Assembly (NCBI GenBank): GCA_963820795.1
Contig: CAWGBJ010000009.1
Location: 310,001-374,000, forward strand
DNA from: Roseiarcus sp963820795
Lineage (GTDB): Bacteria > Pseudomonadota > Alphaproteobacteria > Rhizobiales > Beijerinckiaceae
DNA length: 64,000 bases
Reading direction: 5' to 3'
The notes under the pieces were generated by a model. The model was given only the letters and a program-made list of their open reading frames with translations. It was not told the origin of the DNA and did not search any database. Shown piece after piece: positions 27,055 through 35,936 of this stretch (the stretch's first letter is position 1; every line of letters starts with the position of its first letter). The position numbers and the translations under genes are program-made.

Positions 27055-29901
27055 ATGCCGCTGCTGCAAGAACTCGACACGGGCACGCCCATCCGGACCG
27101 GAAAGCCGAACGTCACGCTGACCGTCGACGGCCGAAAGGTCAGCGTTCCGCCCGGGACCTCGGTGATGGCCGCCGCCGCATTGATCGACAATTTGATCCC
27201 GAAGCTCTGCGCAACCGATAATCTCGAGGCCTTCGGCTCCTGTCGCCTCTGTCTCGTCGAGATCGAGGGCCGCAAAGGCACGCCCGCTTCCTGCACGACG
27301 CCGGCAGAAGAGGGCATGGTCGTGCATACCAGGACGGCCCGGCTGGAGAGGCTGAGACGAGGCGTGATGGAGCTCTACATCTCGGACCATCCGCTCGACT
27401 GTCTGACCTGCAGCGCCAACGGCGACTGCGAGTTGCAGACACAGGCGGGCAACGTCGGCCTTCGCGACGTGCGCTACGGCTACGACGGCGCCAATCACCT
27501 GAAGGCGCCGACCGACGGGTCCAACCCCTATTTCACCTTCGAATCCTCGAAGTGCATCGTCTGTTCCCGCTGCGTGCGCGCCTGCGAGGAGGTGCAGGGC
27601 ACGTTCGCGCTTACTATTCTCGGTCGCGGTTTCGATTCGAAGGTCGCTCCCGGCGGCGGCGACTTCCTCTCGTCCGAATGTGTCTCGTGCGGCGCCTGCG
27701 TGCAGGCCTGTCCGACCGCGACGCTCAACGAAAAAGCGGTCATCGACAAGGGCACGCCCGAGCGCAGCGTGGTGACGACATGCGCCTACTGCGGGGTCGG
27801 CTGCGCCTTCAAGGCGGAACTGAAAGGCGATGAAGTCCTGCGCATGATCCCCTATAAGGCTGGCAAGGCGAACGAGGGCCATTCGTGCGTCAAGGGACGC
27901 TTCGCTTACGGCTATGCGACGCACAAGGACCGCATCCTCAGGCCGATGATCCGCGAGCGCATCGACGATCCCTGGCGGGAAGTCGCGTGGGATGAGGCGC
28001 TTCAATACGCGGCGAGCGAATTCAAGCGGATCCAAAGTCAATACGGTCGCGATTCGGTCGGCGCCATCTCGTCGTCGCGCTGCACGAACGAGGAAGTGTT
28101 CCTGGTCCAGAAGCTGGTGCGCGCCGGCTTCGGCAACAACAACGTCGACACCTGCGCGCGTGTCTGCCATTCGCCGACCGGGTTCGGACTGTCGAAGACT
28201 TATGGAACTTCGGCAGGCACGCAGGACTTCAAGTCGGTTGATCGCTCCGACGTCGTCGTCGTGATCGGCGCCAATCCGACCGATGCGCATCCGGTGTTCG
28301 CCTCGAGGCTGAAGAAACGACTGCGGGCCGGCGCGCGCCTTATCGTTATCGACCCACGGCGCATCGACCTCGTCCGAAGCCCCCATGTCGAGGCCGACCA
28401 TCATCTGGCGCTGCGGCCGGGAACCAATGTGGCCGTGCTGACCGCAATGGCGCATGTCGTCGTCACCGAAGGCCTTGTGAACGAGGACTTCGTGCGAGAA
28501 CGCTGCGACCCGGCGAATTTCGAATCCTGGGCCCGCTTTGTCGCCGAGGAACGTCATTCTCCGGAAGCGGTCGCGTCGGCGACCGGCGTCGATCCCCTCG
28601 AATTGCGAAAAGCGGCGCGACTTTATGCGTCCGGCGGCAATGGCGCGATCTACTACGGTCTCGGCGTGACGGAGCACGCCCAGGGCTCCACCGCCGTCAT
28701 GGCGATCGCCAACCTCGCGATGGCGACCGGAAACATCGGCCGCGAGGGTGTCGGCGTGAACCCGCTGCGCGGCCAGAACAATGTGCAGGGCTCCTGCGAT
28801 ATGGGCTCGTTTCCGCACGAGTTTTCGGGCTATCGCCACGTTTCGGACGACGCGACGCGCGAGATCTTCGAACGCATGTGGGGCGTGCCGCTCAGCAAGG
28901 AGCCGGGCCTGCGCATCCCCAACATGATCGACGAGGCGATCGACGGCGCATTCAAGGGCCTGTATCTGCAGGGCGAGGACATCGCCCAATCCGACCCCGA
29001 CACAAAGCACATCACGGCGGGCCTGCGCGCGATGGAGTGCGTGGTCGTGCAGGACCTCTTCCTCAACGAGACCGCGCGCTATGCCCATGTCTTCCTGCCC
29101 GGGGCTTCGTTTTTGGAGAAGGACGGCACCTTTATTAACGCCGAGCGGCGCATCAGCCGGGTGCGCCAGGCGATCCCGCCGCTCGCCGGCAAGGCCGACT
29201 GGGAAGCGACGATCGCGCTCGCCAACGCCATGCGCGTGCCGATGCGCTATCGGGATCCCGGCGAGATCATGGACGAGATCGCATCCACAACGCCGACCTT
29301 CGCCGGGGTGTCTTATGCGCGGCTCGATGAGCTCGGCTCCATCCAGTGGCCGTGCAATGATCAGGCCCCGGCCGGAACGCCGATCATGCACGTATCGCGC
29401 TTCGTCCGCGGCAAAGGACAGTTTATGCTGACTGAGTACGTCGCGACCGAGGAACGCGTGGGCGCGCGCTTCCCGCTCTTGCTGACGACCGGGCGCATCC
29501 TCTCGCAATACAATGTCGGCGCGCAGACACGTCGCACCTCCAACAATGTCTGGCACGAGGAGGACGAGCTCGAGATGCATCCGTTCGACGCAGAGAACCG
29601 AGGCGTCAGCGACGGCGACCTCGTCGCCTTGCAGAGCCGTTCGGGTGAGATTGCGTTGCGCGCCAGGATCACCGACCGCATGCAACCGGGCGTCGTGTAC
29701 ACGACCTTCCATCATGCGCTGACCGGCGCCAATGTGGTCACGACCGAGAATTCCGATTGGGCGACCAATTGTCCGGAATATAAGGTCACCGCGGTACAGG
29801 TCCGTCGGACCAACCACCTTTCGGACTGGCAAATCCAGGACCGAGATGAGGCGATCCGCTTGCGCCGCATTGAAAGAGCGCGCGCCGATGCGGCCGAGTG
29901 A
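27055..29901 (+). CDS. fdsA: NAD-dependent formate dehydrogenase alpha subunit (molybdenum)
   Basis: Catalytic subunit, 948 residues, oxidising formate to CO2 at a molybdenum bis-MGD centre. The N-terminal [2Fe-2S] ferredoxin domain has FGSCRLCLVEIEG; a NuoG-like His/Cys cluster and two [4Fe-4S] motifs follow (CIVCSRCVRACEE, CVSCGACVQACP). CAYCGVGCAF holds the cluster next to the cofactor. In NVDTCARVCHSPTGFGL, Cys371 lines up with the SeCys/Cys ligand of Mo and His372 with the catalytic His of other formate dehydrogenases. GQNNVQGSCDMG and the C-terminal MopB domain TFHHALTGANVVT follow. It is a Cys, not Sec, enzyme. Twelve nt separate it from fdsB. Confidence 0.96.
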   Translation: MPLLQELDTGTPIRTGKPNVTLTVDGRKVSVPPGTSVMAAAALIDNLIPKLCATDNLEAFGSCRLCLVEIEGRKGTPASCTTPAEEGMVVHTRTARLERLRRGVMELYISDHPLDCLTCSANGDCELQTQAGNVGLRDVRYGYDGANHLKAPTDGSNPYFTFESSKCIVCSRCVRACEEVQGTFALTILGRGFDSKVAPGGGDFLSSECVSCGACVQACPTATLNEKAVIDKGTPERSVVTTCAYCGVGCAFKAELKGDEVLRMIPYKAGKANEGHSCVKGRFAYGYATHKDRILRPMIRERIDDPWREVAWDEALQYAASEFKRIQSQYGRDSVGAISSSRCTNEEVFLVQKLVRAGFGNNNVDTCARVCHSPTGFGLSKTYGTSAGTQDFKSVDRSDVVVVIGANPTDAHPVFASRLKKRLRAGARLIVIDPRRIDLVRSPHVEADHHLALRPGTNVAVLTAMAHVVVTEGLVNEDFVRERCDPANFESWARFVAEERHSPEAVASATGVDPLELRKAARLYASGGNGAIYYGLGVTEHAQGSTAVMAIANLAMATGNIGREGVGVNPLRGQNNVQGSCDMGSFPHEFSGYRHVSDDATREIFERMWGVPLSKEPGLRIPNMIDEAIDGAFKGLYLQGEDIAQSDPDTKHITAGLRAMECVVVQDLFLNETARYAHVFLPGASFLEKDGTFINAERRISRVRQAIPPLAGKADWEATIALANAMRVPMRYRDPGEIMDEIASTTPTFAGVSYARLDELGSIQWPCNDQAPAGTPIMHVSRFVRGKGQFMLTEYVATEERVGARFPLLLTTGRILSQYNVGAQTRRTSNNVWHEEDELEMHPFDAENRGVSDGDLVALQSRSGEIALRARITDRMQPGVVYTTFHHALTGANVVTTENSDWATNCPEYKVTAVQVRRTNHLSDWQIQDRDEAIRLRRIERARADAAE

Positions 29902-30715
29902 GGGCTCGGTCGAGGTCTTGGCGCGGTCATTTTCCTACGACGCGGGCGCTGTCGGGCCAACGCTGACCCGGGCAATCGCGGTCGAGGCGCCGGTCCAGAT
30001 CGTCATCGGCGGTTCGCCGTTCGCCGTGATGATGGCGACGCCCGTCGACCTCGAGGATTTTGCTTATGGTTTCGCCCTAAGCGAGGGAATCGCGCAGGAG
30101 GTCGAGGATGTTCGCGGCGTCGAGATTGCGCGAGTGGACGAAGGCTGGCGCGTCGGGATTGCGCTGACCGGCGAGAGACTGCAAGCGCATCTGGCGCGCA
30201 GGCGAGCGATGAGCGGACGCACCGGTTGCGGCCTGTGTGGAATTGAGGACTTCTCGCAGATGCCCTCGCGGCGGGCGCCGCTTAACGCCCGGCCGGCAGT
30301 CGAATCGACGGCGATCGGCGCGGCGATTGTCGAGCTCGAGCGCCGCCAGCCGCTTAACGCGCTCACCCGCGCCGTTCACGCCGCCGCCTGGTGCGCGCGG
30401 AACGGACGGATTACCCTGGTTCGGGAGGACGTCGGGCGGCACAACGCGCTCGACAAGGCGATCGGCGCGTTGAGGCGCGCCGGCACTGCGGCGGAGAGCG
30501 GGTTCTTCGTCATCACCAGCCGGTGCTCGTTCGAAATGGCGGCCAAGGCCGCAATCTTCGGGGCGGACACGTTGGTGTCGCTCTCCGCCCCGACGTCGCT
30601 CGCGCTCGAGCGGGCGCGCGACTTCGGGCTGACGCTAATCGCCGTCGCCCGCCCCGACAAAGCGCTGAGCTTTGAACCGCCGGGGAACGGGTCGAGCGGA
30701 GGAATACCCGGGTGA
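29888..30715 (+). CDS. fdhD: Formate dehydrogenase sulfurtransferase (FdsC/FdhD)
   Basis: Sulfurtransferase/chaperone that sulfurates the molybdenum cofactor and inserts it into FdsA; called FdsC in fds operons. The start ATG at 29888 overlaps the 3' end of fdsA by 14 bases. The key cysteine motif is TGCGLCGIE (C-x2-C), residues about 116-119. REDVGRHNALDKAIG and FEMAAKAAIFGADTLVSLSAPT are family blocks. The 275-residue length is normal. Confidence 0.94.
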   Translation: MRPSEGSVEVLARSFSYDAGAVGPTLTRAIAVEAPVQIVIGGSPFAVMMATPVDLEDFAYGFALSEGIAQEVEDVRGVEIARVDEGWRVGIALTGERLQAHLARRRAMSGRTGCGLCGIEDFSQMPSRRAPLNARPAVESTAIGAAIVELERRQPLNALTRAVHAAAWCARNGRITLVREDVGRHNALDKAIGALRRAGTAAESGFFVITSRCSFEMAAKAAIFGADTLVSLSAPTSLALERARDFGLTLIAVARPDKALSFEPPGNGSSGGIPG

Positions 30716-30942
30716 CGATGGACAAGATCGACAAGCTTGTTCGCATGGCCAACCAGATCGGCGATTTCTACGCAACTCTGCCCGAGAAAGAGGCGATCGA
30801 TGGGGCCGCGTCGCACCTGCGCCTCTACTGGACGCCGAAAATGATCCATGAACTCGCCTCCTTCGCTGAGACGGGCCGTCCCGGCCTGAACCCCACTGCG
30901 GCGCACGCCATCGAAGCGCTGAAGCGCGCCTACGGGGCCTGA
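30712..30942 (+). CDS. fdsD: NAD-dependent formate dehydrogenase delta subunit
   Basis: Small 76-residue FdsD-type subunit/assembly factor of the fds complex, recognised by IDKLVRMANQIGDFYATLPE and a C-terminal helix with LNPTAAHAIEALKRA. GTG at 30712 is preferred over ATG at 30718 because GGAGG at 30698-30702 is nine nt from it and the start overlaps the fdhD stop. It completes the fdsGBACD order. Confidence 0.9.
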   Translation: MTMDKIDKLVRMANQIGDFYATLPEKEAIDGAASHLRLYWTPKMIHELASFAETGRPGLNPTAAHAIEALKRAYGA

Positions 30943-30949
30943 CCCAGAC

Positions 30950-33016
30950 GTGGCCCGATGGCGTACGCCGGACTTGAGGCGGCTTTTCTTCGGCCAGCAC
31001 ATCGTCAACGGCGTCAGCGTCGCAGCCGGGGTGATGGCGGTCGCACTGATCGGCTCGACCGTTTTTGGCTTCGCCGCGGGGCAGCCGGCGACGCTCGGCG
31101 CGATCGCGGCTAGCATTTCCGACGTTCCCGCGCCTTGGCGCGACAAGGCGCGCGCGATGCTCTTCGGCTTCGCCTTCGCCCTGCTGTCGACAACAGCGAT
31201 CCAGCTAGCGCTCGCGTTGCCGCGCTTTGTCGCCGCCTGGTTCGCCATCGCGGCGGTCGCTTTCGCCGCCGGAATGGTCTCCGGCCTCGGCCGCTGGGCG
31301 TTGGCGATCGCGATGGAGATGATCGTCGCGATGGTGTTCGTCCTCGGTCTGCCGCGGCCGGACGTCCCGAAGGCGCTGCACAACGAGGCGCTGCTGGCCG
31401 CCGGCGGGTTCGCCTATATCGCCTTTTCGCTGGTCGCGACGCTCGTCACCGGACCCAGCGCACGCCGGCTGGTCGCCGGCGAAACGATCCGCGAGTTCGC
31501 GAGCTATCTTCGGGCGGTTACGGCCATCTATGACCCGGACAATGTGCTGGCGGCAGCCTACGGGGCCGCGATCCGTCAGCAGGCGGCGCTTGCCGAGCAA
31601 TTGCAGTCGGCGCGCGCCTTGCTGCTCGATCGGCCGCACTCGACGCCCGAGCGCCTGCGGCTCGCCGCGACGATCGCCGTCCTTCTCGAGGCGTTCGACG
31701 CGCTTGTCGCGGCGCAGTGTGAGGTTGCGCTGGTGCGCGAGATCTCTGCCGCGGCTGCGCTTCTCAAGCGCATACGGGCGAGCTTGCGCGTCGGCGCCCT
31801 CGACCTGGACCACCTCAGTGTCGAACTCCTCACCACCGGCAACCCGATCCTGCCGCCCGACCACCAGCTCGCGATCGACGCGGTCAAGCAGGAGATGGAG
31901 CGGCTCCAGGAGGACGAGGCGATCCCCCCGATGCCGCGGTCTGCCCTCGTCGCCACATGCTCTCGCATCCTTCTGGCGTTGGGCCAAATCCGACGCCTCG
32001 AGACGACGCTGTCCGACGACAAGGCGGCCGAAAAAGAACTAGGCGGCGTTGCCCTTGGCCCGTTTATCCCCAAACGCTCTTACGACCTGAGGGCGCTCGG
32101 CGCGCATTTCCAAATCGAATCGCCGGTCCTCCGTTTCGCCGTGAGGCTGGCGCTGGCGATGATGGCCGGGGCGCTTGTCGCCCGGTCGCTCGGCAGCGAA
32201 CAGCATGGCAACTGGGTATTGCTCACGATCGCCGTCGTGCTGCGCGCCAATTACGGGTTGACCCGGCAGCGTCGCGACGACCGCGTCATCGGCACGCTCG
32301 TCGGGTGCGTCGCTGCGGCGGGCTTCGTCGCCTATCTGCCGCTCGGCGCGCTGGTGGCCGTCCAGGGGAGCTCGATTGCCCTGCTTCAAAGCTTCGTCAG
32401 GCTCGACTATCGCATCGCGTCGATAGGCGCGTCGGTGTCGGCGCTCGTCTCGCTCCATCTGGCGCAGCCGGATCTTCCCGCGCCGATTCTGGCGCGGCTC
32501 GCCGATACGCTGATCGGGGCCGCGATCGCGCACGCGTTCAGTTTCGTCTGGCCGCGCTGGGAATTCCTGGAGGCGCCGCGAATCGCAAGCCGTCTGCAGG
32601 ACCGCTTGTCCGTCTTTGCCGGCGTCGCCCTCAGGCCCGAAGCCTCGAACCTGGAGTATCGTATGGCGCGCAAGAACATGATCGAGGCGCTGGCGGCGCT
32701 GTCCGATTCGGCTGGGCGCATGAGCATCGAGCCGACCGCGACGCGCAAGGGCCTCGACGAGATGGCGGCGCTGCTCATGGCGGCGCATGGGCTTGTCGCC
32801 CAATTGTCGGCGGCGCGCCTCGACGCCCGAGCGGGACGCCCGGCGACGGACGACGCGACGCGGGACTGGCTTCAGGCCCGGCTCGCGCCGAAGGCGGCCG
32901 GATCGGCGCCTATCGGTCCAGCTCCGCCCGGCCCGCTCGGCGCAGCGGCGCTCGCCGTCGTCGACGCCGGACAGCGTTATGAGGAGGCGGCCCGGAACGA
33001 TGTGATCGGCGCCTAA
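30950..33016 (+). CDS. FUSC-family membrane exporter
   Basis: A 688-residue protein beginning with GTG seven bases after fdsD, so it is probably cotranscribed with formate dehydrogenase. It has two membrane halves, each with about six helices (first block from about 17 to 165, second from about 395 to 535). A soluble helical domain lies between them (about 165-390) and another follows at the C-terminus. QHGNWVLLTIAVVLRANYG and RRDDRVIGTLVG match the FUSC/YccS-AaeB motif (WxxLT, R-x5-G). AaeB relatives export aromatic carboxylates. A role in export of formate or another organic acid linked to the operon is speculation. No AaeA/HlyD partner is adjacent. Confidence 0.82.
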   Translation: MARWRTPDLRRLFFGQHIVNGVSVAAGVMAVALIGSTVFGFAAGQPATLGAIAASISDVPAPWRDKARAMLFGFAFALLSTTAIQLALALPRFVAAWFAIAAVAFAAGMVSGLGRWALAIAMEMIVAMVFVLGLPRPDVPKALHNEALLAAGGFAYIAFSLVATLVTGPSARRLVAGETIREFASYLRAVTAIYDPDNVLAAAYGAAIRQQAALAEQLQSARALLLDRPHSTPERLRLAATIAVLLEAFDALVAAQCEVALVREISAAAALLKRIRASLRVGALDLDHLSVELLTTGNPILPPDHQLAIDAVKQEMERLQEDEAIPPMPRSALVATCSRILLALGQIRRLETTLSDDKAAEKELGGVALGPFIPKRSYDLRALGAHFQIESPVLRFAVRLALAMMAGALVARSLGSEQHGNWVLLTIAVVLRANYGLTRQRRDDRVIGTLVGCVAAAGFVAYLPLGALVAVQGSSIALLQSFVRLDYRIASIGASVSALVSLHLAQPDLPAPILARLADTLIGAAIAHAFSFVWPRWEFLEAPRIASRLQDRLSVFAGVALRPEASNLEYRMARKNMIEALAALSDSAGRMSIEPTATRKGLDEMAALLMAAHGLVAQLSAARLDARAGRPATDDATRDWLQARLAPKAAGSAPIGPAPPGPLGAAALAVVDAGQRYEEAARNDVIGA

Positions 33017-33199
33017 AAAGAGTGCGGCTCCCGGTCGGCGAAGGCGTTACGTGGATTTTGCAACGTTCTCCGGCTCTCGTCCTGTTCCGGCTCCCGGCCG
33101 CATAAAAAAGCCCAGCTGTCGCGGTAGACGCCAGGAACCTGCGCCACGCGAAATCGTTCAGACCGCGGGGCTGGGATGTTCAGGCGGAGGTTGACCGTT

Positions 33200-33637
33200 A
33201 TGGCTAATGTCGAGTTCCGATACGCACCCGGGCAGACGACGCGCTATCTGGACGTTTCGCCGATGATTTCGGCGCTGCGTTTCCAGCCGGGCGACTTTGA
33301 ATATGCGCATGGATGGCTGCATCATGTGCCCAGCCGCCATCGTTTCCAGTTCGACAGGTTGGGCCGGGTGACGATCGACGCGATGTGCGGCTGCGCATCG
33401 ATGGCGATCAAGCCTGAACAGACGGACGAATTGGTGACGATGTTCAAGACCTGGCGCCAGCACTACTGGCAGCCGCTCGAGACGAACCGGGAGTTCGCCT
33501 CGCACTTCCGCAAGCCGAACGCCTTTGTCCGGCTGTTTCGGGACGTGCGGATGGCCTTCCGGCGGTTTCTCCGCCGCGACGAACCGGTCACGGTCCCCGT
33601 CGAAGGCCTGGCGGCGTCAGCGACGCCAGCAGAATAG
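33200..33637 (+). CDS. Conserved-looking hypothetical protein
   Basis: I do not recognise this family. The ATG at 33200 is chosen because GGCGGAGG (33183-33190) sits nine nt before it; an upstream in-frame start at 33176 adds eight residues. The 145-residue protein is soluble, with a beta-rich first half (VEFRYAPGQTTRYLDVSPMI, HRFQFDRLGRVTID) and a CGC motif (DAMCGCAS, residues about 64-70). A basic helical C-terminal part follows (FVRLFRDVRMAFRRFLRRDE). The protein-like composition and good ribosome site support a real gene. It stands alone between the FUSC gene and the ars operon. Confidence 0.65.
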   Translation: MANVEFRYAPGQTTRYLDVSPMISALRFQPGDFEYAHGWLHHVPSRHRFQFDRLGRVTIDAMCGCASMAIKPEQTDELVTMFKTWRQHYWQPLETNREFASHFRKPNAFVRLFRDVRMAFRRFLRRDEPVTVPVEGLAASATPAE

Positions 33638-34097
33638 CAAGTCGCCTCGATCCTGGCTCGGCCGCGCTGCTCCACCAAGCGGCGGTGCGGCCTCTTCCTG
33701 CAACCGGCCGGACGTCGGTCAGCGGAGCGCGGTCCGCCTTTGGCGCCGACTGCGTGATTCCAAGGCCTTGGCCTCGATTTTGTGTCCGTTATTCCGCTTG
33801 TCGTTTGTCCGTTTCTCGCCTCGTCACTTTGCCTCCAAAGCCTTGAGTGTTCCCCTTTCTGCAACATGCAACGATAAGCCGCCCGCCTCGACATTTCCTT
33901 TCCCCTCCCTTTCCTCAAAGCGCGCTGCTTCATCGCCCTTGATACGATCCGCCGCACGCGCCTGGTCGAGAGTCGCTGTCCGCGCGCTGTCGGCATGGCC
34001 CAGCCGTGGGCGGAAATGCGACCTGTCGCGTACTCCAACGGCGTAGGCGCGTGAGCCTCCGCAGCTTCGGCCGCAATGCCGCCGATCCACGCAATAC
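33638..34097. other. Intergenic region, no supported gene
   Basis: About 460 bases between the hypothetical gene and the ars promoter. A 213-codon minus-strand frame crosses it but overlaps the real gene upstream and has an arginine/serine-rich, non-globular composition, so it is not called. Confidence 0.5.
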
Positions 34098-34132
34098 TTG
34101 ACATTCCATATTTCTAGTGTTATCGAAATATG
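34098..34132 (+). promoter_or_regulatory. ars operon promoter with overlapping ArsR operator
   Basis: TTGACA at 34098-34103 and TATCGA at 34121-34126 are separated by exactly 17 bases, a good sigma-70-type promoter. A perfect inverted repeat, CATATTTC (34107-34114) and GAAATATG (34125-34132), with ten bases between, covers the spacer and the -10 box. ArsR-family repressors bind such AT-rich dyads over the promoter and release them when As(III) binds. The repeat ends 11 bases before the arsR start. Confidence 0.85.
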
Positions 34133-34143
34133 CGGAGGGCGCC

Positions 34144-34503
34144 ATGATCGCAACATCCCCGGCAACGTCCCCGGAAGACCAAATCGCCCGCTATGCGGAC
34201 ATGCTGGCGGCGCTCGGCACGGAGACCCGGCTCCGGATCGTGCGCCTGCTGTTGTCGGCCCATCCGGAAGGGCTGGTTGTCGGGGAAATCGGCTCGGAGC
34301 TCGGCATCCCCCCATCGACCCTGTCGCATCACCTGGACAAGCTCAAGAACGAAGGCCTCGTCTCCGTGCGCCGCGAAAGCACCTTCCTTCGCTACACCGC
34401 CAGCACCGAGGCGCTGCAGGAAATCGTCGGCTTCCTGTTCGCCGAATGCTGCACCCGCAACCAGGCGATCCGCCCCGAGGCGATCACCTGCGCCTGCCCA
34501 TAA
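34144..34503 (+). CDS. arsR: ArsR-family arsenite-responsive repressor
   Basis: 119-residue winged-helix repressor. ATG at 34144 follows GGAGGGC. The DNA-recognition helix region is LGIPPSTLSHHLDKLKNEGL. It lacks the classical ELCVCDL metal site in the DNA-binding helix. Instead it has C-terminal cysteines Cys102-Cys103 (ECCTRN) and Cys116/Cys118 (ITCACP), as in ArsR proteins that bind As(III) near the C-terminus. It is the first gene of the arsenic operon and likely binds the dyad just upstream. Confidence 0.92.
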   Translation: MIATSPATSPEDQIARYADMLAALGTETRLRIVRLLLSAHPEGLVVGEIGSELGIPPSTLSHHLDKLKNEGLVSVRRESTFLRYTASTEALQEIVGFLFAECCTRNQAIRPEAITCACP

Positions 34504-34515
34504 AGGAGAAGCGCC

Positions 34516-35397
34516 ATGCCGGAGATGGATATCAAGGAGGTCGTGCGCGAGCGCTACGCCGAAGCCGCCCGCAACGTGCGAGCCTCCGGTTCGTGTTGCG
34601 GCGGCGCGTCTTGCGGCGCCGACACGGCGCTTGCCGGCGTCAGCGCCATCAGCTCCAATCTCTACGCCGATGACGAAACCAGCGTCCTGCCGGAAGCGGC
34701 GGTGCTGGCCTCGCTCGGCTGCGGCAATCCGACCGCGCTCGCCGAACTTAAAGAGGGCGAAACGGTCCTCGACCTCGGCTCCGGCGGCGGCATCGACGTG
34801 CTCCTCTCCGCCCGCCGCGTCGGCCCCTCCGGCAAGGCCTACGGTCTCGATATGACCGATGACATGCTGGCGCTGGCGCGGGAAAACCAGGCGAAGGCCG
34901 GCGCCGCCAACGTCGAATTCCTCAAGGGGGAAATCGAGCATATCCCGTTGCCCGACAATTCGGTCGACGTGATCATCTCGAACTGCGTCATCAATCTGGC
35001 GGCGGATAAGGACCGCGTGCTCCGCGAGGCGTTCCGGGTGTTGAAGCCGGGTGGACGCTTCGCCGTGTCCGACGTCGTCACCCGCGGGGCGATTCCCGAA
35101 GGAATTCGCCGCGACATGCTGCTTTGGGTCGGCTGCGTCGCCGGCGCGCTCGATGAAAACGACTACCGCCTGAAGCTCGCCGTCGCGGGGTTCGAGGCGA
35201 TCGGCATCGAACCGACGCGCATCTACATGGTCGAGGACGCGCGCGAGTTCCTCGCCGGCGAGGGCGTCGACGTGGACGCCGTCGCGCCCTTGGTCGACGG
35301 CAAGTTCATGAGCGCCTTCGTGCGCGCCAAGAAGCCCGGTCAAAGCCCGACGCAAAAGGCTGGCGCGTGCTGCGCGCCGGACTGCTGCGAGACCTGA
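34516..35397 (+). CDS. arsM: Arsenite S-adenosylmethionine methyltransferase
   Basis: Methylates As(III) to mono-, di- and trimethylarsenicals. The 293-residue protein has motif I VLDLGSGGGIDVLLSARRVG, then GLDMTDDMLALARENQ. Conserved cysteines include the N-terminal SCCGGASC (residues 26-33), NCVINLAADK and LLWVGCVAG, the As-binding positions of the family. The C-terminus is cysteine-rich (GACCAPDCCET). A Shine-Dalgarno AAGGAG lies seven nt before the ATG. It is 12 nt downstream of arsR. Confidence 0.94.
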   Translation: MPEMDIKEVVRERYAEAARNVRASGSCCGGASCGADTALAGVSAISSNLYADDETSVLPEAAVLASLGCGNPTALAELKEGETVLDLGSGGGIDVLLSARRVGPSGKAYGLDMTDDMLALARENQAKAGAANVEFLKGEIEHIPLPDNSVDVIISNCVINLAADKDRVLREAFRVLKPGGRFAVSDVVTRGAIPEGIRRDMLLWVGCVAGALDENDYRLKLAVAGFEAIGIEPTRIYMVEDAREFLAGEGVDVDAVAPLVDGKFMSAFVRAKKPGQSPTQKAGACCAPDCCET

Positions 35398-35408
35398 GGA
35401 GGAAAATC

Positions 35409-35936
35409 ATGAGCGAACGGCAGTTCAACGTTCTCTTTCTTTGCACCGGCAACAGCGCCCGCTCGATCATCGCCGAAAGCATCCTGCGCAAAGTGGGAGC
35501 TGGGCGCTTCCGCGCCTTCTCCGCCGGAAGCCATCCCAAGGGCGCCGTCAATCCCTTCGCCCTCAAAGTGCTCGAAAGCTACAAGTACCCGATTGATGAT
35601 CTGCGGTCGAAAAGCTGGGACGAGTACGCGGCCCCCGGCGCTCCCGTCATGGATTTCGTCTTCACCGTCTGCGACACCGCCGCCGCCGAAGCCTGTCCGA
35701 TCTGGCCCGGCCAGCCGATGACGGCTCATTGGGGCATTGAAGACCCCGCCGCCGAGGACGGAACCGATATCCAGAAAGAGGCGGCCTTCGTTCTGGCGAC
35801 CCGTTACCTCAGGAACAGGATTTCGATCTTCGCAAACCTGCCGATCAGGAGTCTCGACAAGATGGCGCTGAACGCCAAACTGCGCGAGATCGGGCAGCTC
35901 GAGGGCGCGACCAAGCCGAGGCCGCAGGTCGCGTGA
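35409..35936 (+). CDS. arsC: Arsenate reductase, low-molecular-weight phosphatase (thioredoxin) type
   Basis: Reduces As(V) to As(III). The P-loop LFLCTGNSARS holds the nucleophilic Cys. VCDTAAAEACPIWPG holds the Cys-x7-Cys relay pair of thioredoxin-linked enzymes, and the DP acid is in HWGIEDPAAEDG. The start ATG at 35409 follows GAGGAAAATC; the frame is open 14 codons further upstream. It overlaps the next gene (TGATG at 35934-35938). The operon thus has two unrelated arsenate reductases in tandem. Confidence 0.92.
   Translation: MSERQFNVLFLCTGNSARSIIAESILRKVGAGRFRAFSAGSHPKGAVNPFALKVLESYKYPIDDLRSKSWDEYAAPGAPVMDFVFTVCDTAAAEACPIWPGQPMTAHWGIEDPAAEDGTDIQKEAAFVLATRYLRNRISIFANLPIRSLDKMALNAKLREIGQLEGATKPRPQVA

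Noticed and set aside
26992..29832. 946-codon open frame on the minus strand opposite fdsA
   Set aside because: It mirrors fdsA codons; the plus strand encodes a clear formate dehydrogenase. High third-position GC leaves the opposite strand open.
33463..34104. 213-codon minus-strand frame between the hypothetical gene and arsR
   Set aside because: Basic, low-complexity composition, overlap with a better-supported gene, and no ribosome site.
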